In this document: positions 34,977-46,819 of the stretch, piece by piece
Layout: the number at the start of each line of letters is the position of its first letter
How positions within the stretch are numbered: the stretch's first letter is position 1
Assembly: GCF_963678635.1 (NCBI RefSeq)
Contig: NC_087069.1
Coordinates: forward strand, 38,060,071 to 38,124,070
Length of the DNA: 64,000 nt
From: Symsagittifera roscoffensis
Lineage: Eukaryota; Xenacoelomorpha; Acoela; Convolutidae
Direction: 5' to 3'
Notes under the pieces: model-generated
The model's input: the letters and a program-made list of their open reading frames with translations, nothing else
Told to the model about the DNA's origin: nothing
The model's database searches: none
Made by a program: the position numbers and the translations under genes

Positions 34977-35697
34977 TTTCTTTTCGAAATGATGATCAGC
35001 ATGCAGCAGATTTATAAAAAAGATAGAGACTTTCAAAAATGGGACATTTTGTTTCTATCATTAAACAGCAGTTTACGACGGTTTATATCAAACAGTCCAA
35101 AAAATATTGACTAGTTACTCTGCGCGTAAAACAGTCTTTGTTCACAATGATTTGCCAATTTTTTGCTGTTTAAAACAGGACTTGTCGAATGTTGAAAGTG
35201 GCATTAGACGCCACTTAATTATAGAAATGACTGAATAAAATAGCCAAAAACCATTGAAACGCACATTTTGTAAACAAAATCAGAAGCGTGGTGAGTTCAG
35301 AGATTTTATATGAACCTCAATGAACCAAAAGTAATTGGTTTTTCTTTCAAATTGGCTCTCACAATAGCGATAGGCGGTTCTTGCGCAAGTATCACAGAAG
35401 GTTCTGACCACAGCAATACACAAAAACAATGTTTTGTTCCAAAAAGTTTTTCTGCGTTTAAGGTACAGTAACAAAACAGCCCAGAAAAAATATTATTGGC
35501 TCAAAACAATTGTTGTTACAACTCAAAACCCAATCAAAATCTAAAATTTTTTCAATAAAAAACTCATTTTTTCTAGATAATTTTAGAGCAAGTGATCGAG
35601 GTTATTACAGTCGGATATGCAGTGAAAAACTACTTTAAGCCCTGAAAACCCTCTAAAAATGTACTCCAGCGAAATCAGTTTTCTGAAAAGCAAATAC
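34977..35697. other. No gene recognised
   Basis: Possible upstream region of the exon at 34895-34976. No TATA or repeat signal can be assigned. Confidence 0.35.
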
Positions 35698-35821
35698 ACA
35701 TTGTTGCCCCGAAGCCGCCATGATTATGCTTTTATGATTCTAAGTGAGAACTAAAAAAGTATCATCAATGAGGCTTCGAACAAAAAAAAGCATGATGATA
35801 GCGGCTTCGAGGCAACAATGT
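35698..35821. mobile_element. Small hairpin MITE-like element
   Basis: ACATTGTTGCCCCGAAGCCG at the left and CGGCTTCGAGGCAACAATGT at the right form ~36-bp inverted repeats, extending inward to ATGATTATGCTTTT / AAAAAGCATGATGAT, around a ~50-bp loop. No target duplication is obvious. Confidence 0.75.
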
Positions 35822-38220
35822 TAATTTAGTTTCAGTGGTAGGAATTCTTAGCCAATGAGAAATGAGCATTTTAAACGAACTTTCAACCTTTTTGTAGAAT
35901 CTGCGACAACAATTGAAAAGCTAGTTTGGCTCGTAATCTACCTTGTAAGAACCTAGGCCAAAAATTCCTGGTGCAAATGAAGAACATATGAAGAACAACC
36001 ACTTGAACACCATAAATTTTACACTCCAGTCAATTCACTACCAAATAATTTCAATTCCCCGCAATTTAACTCCATTTGAAATTTAACACAAAAAATAATG
36101 CTTATCTCAATTATAACTGCAAAAATGGTGCTTTGTAAATTACTTGAAAACCTCATGGAAATACAAACAAATTCATATAGTGTCGATATAGTGTCGGGAC
36201 ACCAACCATCTATTTCAAGTAGAAGAATAAATTTATTAAAAACTGGATTTGCTCAAAACACCAAACAAAAATGTCGAACATCTGTTATAACAGAAAACAA
36301 AGAATTGATTGAGAACGTGTGGGGATCACAATCATGACATTTCAACAAGAAAATCACACGCTCGAATTATCTTCAAGCAAAGCAATTTAAATGAGTCAGT
36401 CAGAAGTTTGCACCGATCGTTGCAAATGCCAGGGCGGTTTTGCCAGTAACGAATGATAAATCCACAATTTTTGCACTCGAAACAGTCATTTTCTCGAAAC
36501 TTAAGGCAAACTGATTCAAAATGCGCACGCAAGCAGCTAGATGTAAGTATGCCAACCATCCCCGTAGGACGAAATTTCCAAATTCTTGAACTTTTAGACA
36601 ATTTTTGTTCAACGGTGAATCAACTGAGCACGAGACATCATTTTTGTGTGGTGATTCCGAAGTGCTGGGTGTATTTGAAAAAATCAATTTTCTAGTCAGC
36701 CGATGGATCTTTTAAAATTACTTCTAACATCTTCTATCAGGTACAATCATATCAAAAGAGTGTATCTGGTATAGCAACAGCTTGCAATTACGCCTTTTTT
36801 GGAACAAAACAGGTAAAAAAAATTCAATCAGTTTTTGCAGGATTTTGTTGACTGAGCATCAAACTGCAGGCCTGAAAAAAAACTTTGTTAGATTTTGAGC
36901 AAGCTTTCTTCACTCATTACCAAGAGCATCCTGGAGCGCAATTATGAGGTTGTTTTTTCATCACTCAGACTTTTATGAGAAAAATCAATGAACTGGTCTC
37001 AAAGTGACCCACGAATCAAATCACGAGCACTAGATATCGTTGGCCTTACAAATGCTGTTTTCTCTTTCATTCAAAAAAATCGGCGAGTCCTATGATTCGA
37101 TCATTCAAAAGATTTTAGAATGTATGCGACAGAAGCTGCTTACAACCCCAAAAACAAATAGAAGATTTGACGAGATGTGCCCCTGTGGCTCTACTAATAT
37201 AAGCATAGTACCAAACCGTGAGTTTAATTCTCACCCTCTCTTCGGAACTAGCGAGATGCCGCTATGATTTTGACTACTAGGATTACGTATGCTGTCGAAG
37301 GATGCCATTTTGCCATCCTATCATATTTCAGCGGGGTGCATTCTAAGTGCATTATAATATGGGCAAAGTAATGGGCAGCTTGCGAGAAAAGTAATCCGTT
37401 TTAAATGAAAAAGTTTGACACATTTTGTCTGTCTACGAAGACAAAAGCGATCGGTACTTTTTCGGTTGTCTGATTCGTATCCCTTTTCAGCAGAGATTGG
37501 TTCTTTTTTGAATAAAAGAAGTCTTGTATCTATCTTCGATCCTATCATCAGTATTCAAGTCCAGTGCTTCTTGTTCGTTCAGGATTGATTCTCACTTGTT
37601 TGAAATTTTGCTTGAACTTGCACTCGAGATACAAGAAATTATTGGAAGCATTTTTTTTCTTCCGCGTTTCTATTTCAGGAATGTGTACAGCTTCAAAATT
37701 GTTTTTTGAGTGGAAAATACTATTTATGGGGAAAGATTATAACGAGACAAAACTATAAAAAACTAACAAATTTCTGAGATTAAATTTTACTTCGATATCA
37801 ACCCTGCAACTTTTTAGGTTGAAAAAAATTCTCAATTTACCCAATTTTGCATTAGCCAGAACGCTGAATACCGATGCTGAAAAAGTATGTCAGTTTTTTT
37901 GTTAATTTCTTTGTCAATGGAGAAGCTAAAATTTTTGAAACAAAATTAAAATTTCAAAATATGTAACATTTCGAGATTAAATTTCTTTCTAAGTAACACA
38001 AGTTTCTCCTAGAAAATCAGAGCAGCTGCGCTTAATTAGGTGAAAAGCACAAAACAAACCTTAGATAAAGGAGAAAATGATTATTTGGAGAGCAATTCAA
38101 AGTAAATGGCGGCATAATTTTCTATATAACTATCACAACTCGCACTGCTAGTGGCTTCATCAACTTTTTTAAACAAAATAATTTTAAATAAAGTACCAAC
38201 CAGCCATTTAGAATTGCACA
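35822..38220. other. No gene recognised
   Basis: It contains several uncalled ORFs of 60-95 codons (36098-36337 +, 36332-36687 -, 37040-37267 +). They have near-normal composition but no motif or splice pair that I can support. Confidence 0.35.
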
Positions 38221-39010
38221 CGTACCCAGGGGAATTTCCATGCAAGATCTGAAATTCTTTATTTTTTTTACAAAAGTTGATTCTCAGATCTGAAATTCTT
38301 AGTTTCAGATTGTGATAAGAATTTACAAATTTCAGATGTGAAATTTGGATCTGATATGGAAAATTTCAGATCTGAAAATCCTTGAAAAACAAAATTTCAG
38401 ATCTGAAGTCAGATCTGAGAAATCCTTTGTTAAATTATATTTTTGCATTTCGAGCAAAACATGGTTTTTTTTTATGTTTCTGCAATACACAATAATGTTT
38501 GGATAAACTATCGGTCAGAAAAACTTCCGATTATGTTCCCAAATAGTTTTTTTTAACTAACTTTCTTGTTCAACTGTGTTAAAAAAATTTTCAACAACTG
38601 TTTGAAGAAATAACATTTGTGATCTACATGCGCTACTTTTGCGTTTCCAATGTTTATCTCACGCTTGGGGAAACATACTTCGTCAGTCTCCAACTGAGAC
38701 TTTGCTGAACACCTACTAGCAACTAGCTAAAAAAAATTAAAAATAGCTAAAAATGAGTCGGAATCAATGATTTTTCAGATCTGAAATCACGAAGAAAAAC
38801 TAAATTTCAATTCTGAAATTAGATCTGAAATAGATTTTTTCAGATCTGAAATAACCAAGAAAAAGAAAACTTCAGACCTGCAATTAGATCTGAAATAACC
38901 AGTCCTTAGAGTATCCAAGCGTTATCTAAACATTCACAACCTATTTCAGATCTGAAATTTAGATCTGAAAAAGATTATTTCAGATCTGTTTAAGAAAAAT
39001 TTTTAGGTAC
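38221..39010. repeat. Cluster of AGATCT palindromes (TTTCAGATCTGAAA)
   Basis: AGATCT occurs 12 times, at 38245, 38286, 38368, 38399, 38411, 38777, 38821, 38842, 38886, 38948, 38961 and 38982, most within a longer palindrome TTTCAGATCTGAAAT. There are also near-copies (TTCAGATGTGAAA, TTCAGACCTG). They fall in two groups around a ~360-bp unrelated core, and CGTACC near 38221 faces GGTACG near 39005. This suggests a foldback element with palindromic-array arms. No ORF. Confidence 0.8.
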
Positions 39011-39671
39011 GGGCAGCTAGACACAATCAAACAAATACGATTCGCCTGTCACGTTTTTTGCTCCAAGAGGGGGAAAAATTTTGAAAACTCAAAAAGTACT
39101 CCTTGAAACTTGTGCAAAAAAACCCTGCCAAGCAATATCAAACGTTTTCAAATAATCCGATTTATCACTTCTGCTGGGTTTAATTTTAGATGAAACAAAG
39201 AAAAACCAAATTATCAGATCAACTGAGCTTAGGTCTAGATGAAAACATACAAAAAGAACAAGAGAAATTTGAGCTAATCCTTTGACTCCTTTGAGAAAAT
39301 TGACTTCTTTGAGAAACAAGAGAAATTTGAGCTTATCCTTGGTACAGCAATGCATAACTTTTAGTTATCATAATTTCTGAAAAAATTTTCTTTTATAAGA
39401 AATATAGCTTACCTTAGAGTTTTTTCTCTAGTCCAATTATGATTAAAACGTATTTTTTTAAATGCCAGATTTGCATTTCCATCAGGTGCGTTATTGCCTT
39501 TTGCCTGTACGAGCTAATACATAACTGGTAAGCCTAGAGCCAACGTTTCATTTTATTTCGAATTTCAATTTTATTTTAGGAGATTTGCCATTTCCAAGTT
39601 TAACCAAAAGAAACTTTTTGAAAAACTGAAGTTAAGAATAAAACTAGCGAAATACTAAGGTTGGTTATGAC
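39011..39671. other. No gene recognised
   Basis: AT-rich. A short duplicated phrase, TTTGAGAAA with AACAAGAGAAATTTGAGCT, occurs near 39250-39330. Otherwise nothing. Confidence 0.35.
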
Positions 39672-40080
39672 CTACTTTTCGCGAAGCAAATGGGCTTATC
39701 GCTGAAGCTGAACCAGGAAGCATTGTTATCTTAAAAGCCAACTGAAGCAACTTTGCCTGTTTGGACTTCTTTTTGAGCTTGTTATTGGTTCGGGTCATAA
39801 CTTTTGAACCACTGATCGCGCAGCTCCCATCACATCATCCGTATTTAACTGCGCTAAAAATGGGTCCAAGCTGTGGGATCATTGTTTCATGGCCGTAAAA
39901 GCGTTCTACGCTCCCGAGACTTTCATTTTTCCGCTAAAAATAGAGATCTTCAGTGGCACTCACAAGCTCGTGCAGCTCATCCTAGGTTCAAACAAGCTCA
40001 ACTTAGACCTATTTTTCACGAGGAAGCGAATGGGCTTATATCGGAAGCTCCACGAGCAAGATATTCAGACATCTAGGAGG
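39672..40080 (+). other. Weak coding-like block with an internal repeat
   Basis: GACCTACTTTTCGCGAAGCA at 39669-39725 resembles GACCTATTTTTCACGAGGAA at 40007-40062. Both continue ATGGGCTTAT and read in parallel frames as DLLFAKQMGLSLKLNQE and DLFFTRKRMGLYRKLHEQ. The second lies in a 78-codon ORF (39889-40122). This could be a decayed gene or exon duplication. No family recognised. Confidence 0.25.
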
Positions 40081-40449
40081 CTTAGATACCAATTGCTGTT
40101 ACAAGGGTTGTTTTTCTATTAATATATATTCTTATAGCGCGTTTACTGAGTGAAAATTGTTCTCCATAAAAAACCTAGTTGCTTCATATAAGTGACTTGA
40201 TCTAACAAAAAAACTATCCGCAAAAGTATCAAAATCCGCAAAAGTAAAATTTCTAGAGCGCTTAAGCATTTAACATCAGAGACAAAAGCATAAAATGGCA
40301 GATAATTTAACGAAACCCCAAAATTTTAAACCTCCAAAATTGTACAAATGTCACTGCAAGTTAAATATTTTGCCCCGTTGCATCTCAGCGCATTGATATT
40401 TTGCAAAATATATCACCCAAAAACTAGTTTAAAACCCGACAAAAAAAAT

Positions 40450-41330
40450 TGGAAAAATTGTGCGGCCTCGGTTGAATAAAAATGGACTGATTTTAAAATA
40501 CTACGTTAGCAAGCTTCTTGTCTGAAAGTCTGTACCAGAGAACAATAAAATTTTAAAACGTTATAAGCCAAGTTGTAAAAAATCAACTTGAACTCGAAAG
40601 CGGTTCTTTTGTCATGCCTAATAGCAATCTTTCATGCTTTAAGAAAGTAACTTAAATGGCAAAAACAGTTTGTTGACACATTTTTCATAAATTCAACCTG
40701 AATAGAGGAGAAAGGATCAGTAAAAAAGTTTTTCATTCCGCTGAGAAATCTTAAATCTTTTTCAAAATTAGAAGCTGTTGAGGTATTTTACGCTATTTTG
40801 ACATTCGTAATTGGAGAGCTTAAATTATCAAAAGTTTAGCAGACAAATTTGATTTCATTTAAAAAAATGCTTATCTAAGTGAATTCAAAAACAATAAAAT
40901 GTATGTGTTTTTTGTAGTTTTAGAGCATTTAAAAACTTTTGCTCAAACATTGAAAAAAAAACAATCCTCCAGGCCAATAAAAGTAAAAATTACACCGTTC
41001 TTTCAAATCTCGAAATCAAATTGAATGAGTTTGTACACTTCAAATTGAATGACTATGTAGATAATCCATACTTTTCTAATTAAAATTGTGATGATCTGAG
41101 AAAACTTTGCAAAAACCGTGCGGCTCTGGTTGAAAAAATTGGACTGACCTCAAGCTTTTCATCTAAAGGTCTGAACCGTAGAACAAAAAAAAACTGAAAA
41201 AGTGCGAAAATGTCATATACACAAGAAATAAAAAATCAATTTGATCTCGGAAGCAGTCCTTTTGTCATGCATAGTAGCAATCTTTCATGCTTTAGAAAAG
41301 TAACTCAAAAGGCGCGGACGTAAAAAACTT
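40450..41330. repeat. Diverged flank repeat preceding the tandem array
   Basis: 40450-41086 and 41110 onward are copies of one another: GTGCGGC(C/T)C(T/G)GGTTG, TTTTGTCATGC, AGCAATCTTTCATGCTTTA. The later part matches the non-LTR segment of each array unit (CATTCCGCTGAGAAAT, CAATCCT(C/G)CAG). At 41087-41103 the first 17 bases of the LTR (TGTGATGATCTGAGAAA) appear without the rest. Confidence 0.7.
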
Positions 41331-41948
41331 GAGCATAATTACGAAGTCTCCGCTTTAGCAAGGTATGAAAACCACATAAGTTTTTTCTATTCAATCAAAA
41401 GATTTTTGAGAACAAACTAAAAATCATAGGAAAACATTAAAAGCCGTTATTGAACACAAGGAGGCAGAAGTAAACGAGCCCCTAAAGCACTTAGAACTTC
41501 AAAAACAGTTTATTAGTGACACTTTTTTTTCAAAATTAAACTGAATAGAGGAGAATGGTTCAATATGAATGTTTTTTAATCCGCTGAGAAATGTAAAAAG
41601 TAAAACCCTTTTTCGGAACTAGAAGTTGTTACAGTATTTTACGCCATTTTGAATTTTGTAATTAGAGAGCTCAGTTTATCAAAATTTTGACATTATGAAT
41701 ATGATTTCATTAATAAAACTGTATATCTACGTGCATTCAAAATAGAAACTTTTAAAAAATGTATGCGTTCACTTTTGTAGTTTTAGAGCACTTAAAGACT
41801 TTTTCTGAAACATTGAAAAAAAACAATCCTGCAGACTAATAAAAGTAAAAAACACTCCGTTCTTTTACATTTTGAAATCAAATTAAATGAGTTTGTACAC
41901 TTCAATTTAAAGGACTATGTAGATAATCAATAATATTCTAATTGAAAT

Positions 41949-42380
41949 TGTGATGATCTGAGAAATCATCCAAGTTGAAACTCTTAGAATAATACTTCAA
42001 GTGAGTAAGTCAAAAGACCTACCGGGTCTTTTAAAGCGTAATCAATAGGTTCAGAAACAATTCTATATTTTTTGCTGTCACTTTATTATCAGCTGAGTTT
42101 AACCAACTGTCAGTTTGTGTCAATCATGGTAGATTCTCATTATATTATTCATGAATGCGATGCTCTGTATTTCGAGTATATTTCTGGTTAAAAAAAACAT
42201 TACAAAAAATGGTAACACGTGAAAAAAAAAACATATTTATCCCTGATGACATATTTTAATTTTATGTATGCTTTTCTTACTGACAACAACGCTGAACACC
42301 AATTAATTTTTAGGTAAATTATCATTATAACCGATCTCAATAAAACTTTATAACAAATCTCTTGCTTTGCACCGATCCAC
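41949..42380 (+). repeat. LTR-like copy A1
   Basis: Starts TGTGATGATCTGAGAAATC. Similar along its length to the 3' LTR at 50237-50659, including CTATTTCGAG/ATGCGATGCT-type blocks and the end GCACCGATCCACC. Second and third units carry A2 (from 43910) and A3 (from 45861). Confidence 0.8.
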
Positions 42381-42457
42381 CGAAAAAACTATTGAAAATG
42401 TCTGGTTAGATGGATCCAATTTCATTTCTAGATGATCCATTATTATTTGATTAAAAC

Positions 42458-42890
42458 TGTAATAATCTGAGAAATCATCCGAAATAAAACTCTTAAAATG
42501 ATACTTCAATTGAGTAAAAAAATGAACTTACCTGTCAGTTGAAGTGTAAGCAATTGTTTCAGAAGCAGTTTAAAATTTATTGCTGTCTATTTATTATCAG
42601 TTGAGTTCAACCAACTGTCTGATTGTGTCAATCAAGATAGATTTTCATGATATAAATCAATTCTATCAATGAGTTCGATGCTATCTATGTCGAATGTATT
42701 TTTGATAAAAAGCTACCAAAAACGGGAACACAAACAAATAAGAAAATTATCCCCAATGACAATCTTGTTTTTGTGTTTGTTTTCTTCTTGATTACAACTA
42801 TAAATACCAAGAAAATTTTGAGCAATTAATTATAAACATCGATCTCAACAAAATCTTCATAACAACTCAGCCTGGCACTGATCCACAACA
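42458..42890 (+). repeat. LTR-like copy B1
   Basis: Starts TGTAATAATCTGAGAAATC and ends GATCCACAACA, giving TG...CA termini; internal element sequence (GTGGTGTTTAGACTGG) follows. Copies B2 (44425-44857) and B3 (46387-46819) occupy the same place in units 2 and 3. B differs from A throughout. Confidence 0.8.
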
Positions 42891-43909
42891 GTGGTGTTTA
42901 GACTGGAAACTTACGAAATGAGCCTGGGTATAAATAACCGTAAAGATTCATTAGATCTTTCAAAACTTGAGGCAATGGCTTGGCTGGTTGCTTTCCTTGG
43001 GAGAGCAGGCTCAGAGAAAAAGAGACATAAGACCCATTGCGACAGAAGCGACAAGACTGCAGATGGAACGAATCCCAGAGAACTTCAAAGGACGAAATTT
43101 TTCCTCAGTCAACGTGGAGTGCAAGCAATCTTGAAGTTGAGGAGTCTGGTTTTGTGAAAAAAAACTCTGTGAGATGACGTTCAATGAGTTCAATCCACGT
43201 TCAATCCACAATGTGGTACGAGAAAACTGCAGACCCAGACAACATTTATCGTTGCAGAACGAACCATGTTCCCATCGGCAGTTCAATCGGCAGAGCATAA
43301 TTACGAAGTCTCCGCTTTAGCAAGGTATGAAAACCACATAAGTATTTTCTATTCGATCAATAGATTTTTGGGAACAAACTAAAAATCATAGGAAAACATT
43401 AGAAGCTGTTAAGCAACACAAGGAGGCAGAAGTAAACGAGCCCCTGAAGCACTTAGAACTTCAAAAACAGTTTATTAGTGACACTTTTTTCAAAGTTAAA
43501 CTGAAAAGAGGAGATTGGTTCAATATGAATGTTTTTCATTCCGCTGAGAAATGTAAAAAGTAAAACCCTTTTTCGAAACTAGAAGTTGTTTCAGTATTTT
43601 ACGCCATTTTGAATGTTGTAATTAGAGAGCTCAGTTCATCAAAATTTTGGCATTATGAATTTGATTTCATTAATAAAACTGTATATCTACGTGCATTCAA
43701 AAAAAAACTTTTAAAAAATGTAAGCGTTCACTGTTGTAGTTTTAGAGCACTTAAAGACTTTTTCTGAAACATTGAAAAAAAAAACAATCCTGCAGACTAA
43801 TAAAAGTAAAAAACACTCCGTTCTTTTACATTTTGAAATCAAATTAAATGAGTTTGCACACTTCAAATTGAAGGACTATGTAGATAGTCAATGATATTTT
43901 AATTCAAAT

Positions 43910-44857
43910 TGTGATGATCTGAGAAATCATCCAAGTTGAAACTCTTAGAATAATACTTCAAGTGATGAAGTCAATAGACCTACCGGATCTTTTAAAGCGT
44001 AATCAATATGTTCAAAAGAAATTCTATATTTTTTGCTGTCTCTTTATTATCAGCTGAGTTTAACCAACTGTCAATTTGTGTCAATCATGGTAGAATCAAA
44101 TTATAATATTGAATCGTATCCATGAATGCGATGCTATGTATTTCGAGTATAATTCTGGTTAAAAAAACATAACCAAAAATGGTAACACGTTAAAAAAACA
44201 TATTTATCCCTGATGACATATTTTAATTTTATGTATGCTTTTCTTACTGATAACAACCCTGAACACCAATTAATTTTTAGGTAAATTATCATTATAACCG
44301 ATCTTAATAAAACTTCATAACAAATCTCTTGCTTTTCACCGATCCACCGAAAAAACTGTTGAAAATGTCTGGTTAGATGGATCCAATTTCATTTCTAGAT
44401 GATCCATTATTATTTGATTAAAACTGTGGTAATCTGAGAAATCATCCGAATTAAAATTTTTAAAATAATACTTCAATTGAGTAAGAAAATGAACTTACCT
44501 GTCAGTTGAAGTGTAAACAATTGTTTCAGAAGCAGTTTAAAATTTATTGCTGTCTATTTATTATCAGTTGAGTTCAACCAACTGTCTGATTCTGTCAATC
44601 AAGATAGATTTTCATGATATAAATCAATTCTATCCATGAATTCGGTGCTATCTATGTCGAATGTATTTTTGATAAAAAGCTACCAAAAACGGGAACACAA
44701 ACAAAAAAGAAAATTATCCCCAATGACAATCTTGTTTTTGTGTTTGTTTTCTTCTTGATTACAACTATAAATACCAAGAAAATTTTGAGCAATTAATAAT
44801 AAACATCGATCTCAACAAAATCTTCATAACAACTCTGCCTGGTACTGATCCACAACA
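43910..44857 (+). repeat. LTR-like pair A2-B2
   Basis: Same arrangement as A1-B1: A2 from 43910, B2 44425-44857. Confidence 0.8.
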
Positions 44858-45860
44858 GTGGTGTACAGACTGGAAACTTACGAAATGAGCCTGGGTATAA
44901 ATAACCGTAATGATTCATTAGATCTTTCGAAACTTGAGGCAATGGCTTGGCTGGTTGCTTTCCTTAGGAGAGCAGGCTCAGAGAAAAAGAGACATAAGAC
45001 CCATTGAGACAGAAGCTACAAGACTGCAGATGGAACGAATCCCAGAGAACTTCAAAGGACGAAATTTTTCCTCAGTCAACGTGGAGTGCAAGCAATCTTG
45101 AAGTTGAGAAGTCTGGTTTTGCAAAAAAAACCTCTGTGAGATGACGTTCAATGAGATCCACAATGTGGTACGAGAAAACTGCAGACCCAGACAACATTTA
45201 TCGTTGCAGAACGAACCATGTTCCCATCGGCAGTTCAATCGGCAGAGCATAATTACGAAGTCTCCGCTTTAGCAAGGTATGAAAACCACATAAGTATTTT
45301 CTATTCAATCAATAGCTTTTTGGGAACAAACTAAAAATCATTGGAAAACATTAGAAGCTGTTAATCAACACAAGGAGGCAGAAGTAAACGAGCCCCTGAA
45401 GCACTTAGAACTTCAAAAACAGTTTATTGGTGACACTTTTTTCAAAGTTAAAATGAAAAGAGGAGAATAGTTCAATATGAATGTTTTTCATTCCGCTGAA
45501 AAATGTAAAAAGTAAAACCCTTTTTCGAAACTAGAAGTTGTTTCAGTATTTTACGCCATTTTGAATTTTGTAATCAGAGAGCTCAGTTTGTCAAAATTTT
45601 GGCATTATGAATTTGATTTCATTGAGAAAACTGTATATCTACGTGCATTCAAAAAAAAACTTTTAAAAAATGTATGCGTTCACTTTTGTAGTTTCAGAGC
45701 ACTTAAAGACTTTTTCTGAAACATTGAAAAAAAACAATCCTGCAGACTAATAAAAGTAAAAAACACTCCCGTTCTTTTAAATTTTGAAATCAAATTAAAT
45801 GAGTTTGTACACTTCAAATTGAAGGACTACGTAGATAATCAATAATATTCTAACTGAAAT

Positions 45861-46819
45861 TGTGATGATCTGAGAAATCATCCAAGTTGAAACTCTTAGA
45901 ATAATACTTCAAGTGAGTAAGTCAATAGACCTACCGGATCTTTTAAAGCGTAACCAATAGGTTCAGAAGCAATTCTACATTTTTTGCTGTCTCTTTATTA
46001 TCAGCTGAGTTTAACCAACTGTCAATCAGTGTCAATCATGGTAGATTCTCATTATATTGTTCAATCTTATCCTTGAATGCGATGCTATGTATTTCGAGTA
46101 TATTTCTGGTTAAAAAAATTTAAAAAAAATTACAAAAAACGGTAACATGTGAAAAAAAAACATATTTATTCCTGATGACATATTTTAATTTTATGTATGC
46201 TTTTCTTACTGATAACAACCCTGAACACCAATTAATTTTTAGGTAAATTATCATTATAACCGATCTTAATAAAACTTTATAACAAATCTCTTGCTTTGCA
46301 CCGATCCACCGAAAAAACTATTGAAAATGTCTGGTTAGATGGATCCAATTTAATTTCTAGATGATCCACTATTATTTGATTAAAACTGTGATAATCTGAG
46401 AAACCATCCGAATTAAAACTCTTAAAATAATACTTCAATTGAGTAAAAAAATGAACTTACCTGTCACTTGAAGTGTAAACAATTGTTTCAGAAGCAGTTC
46501 AAAATTTATTGCTGTCTATTTATTATCAGTTGAGTTCAACCAACTGTCTGATTGTGTCAATCAAGATAGAATTTCATGATATAAATCAATTCTATCCATG
46601 AATTCGATGCTATCTATGTTGAATGTATTTTTGATTAAAAACTACCAAAAACGGGAACACAAACAAAAAAGAAAATTATCCCCAATGACAATCTTGTTTT
46701 TGTGTTTGTTTTCTTCTTGATTACAACTATAAATACCAAGAAAATTTTGAGCAATTACTTATAAACATCGATCTCAACAAAATCTTCATAACAGCTCTGC
46801 CTGGCACTGATCCACAACA
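45861..46819 (+). repeat. LTR-like pair A3-B3 (adjacent to the element body)
   Basis: A3 from 45861; B3 46387-46819, immediately followed by the only copy of the gag-pol body. B3 is the functional-position 5' LTR. Confidence 0.8.

Noticed and set aside
37180-37260. tRNA-like stretch around GTGAGTTTAATTCTCACCC
   Set aside because: A short hairpin only; no A-box, acceptor stem or anticodon arm can be built.
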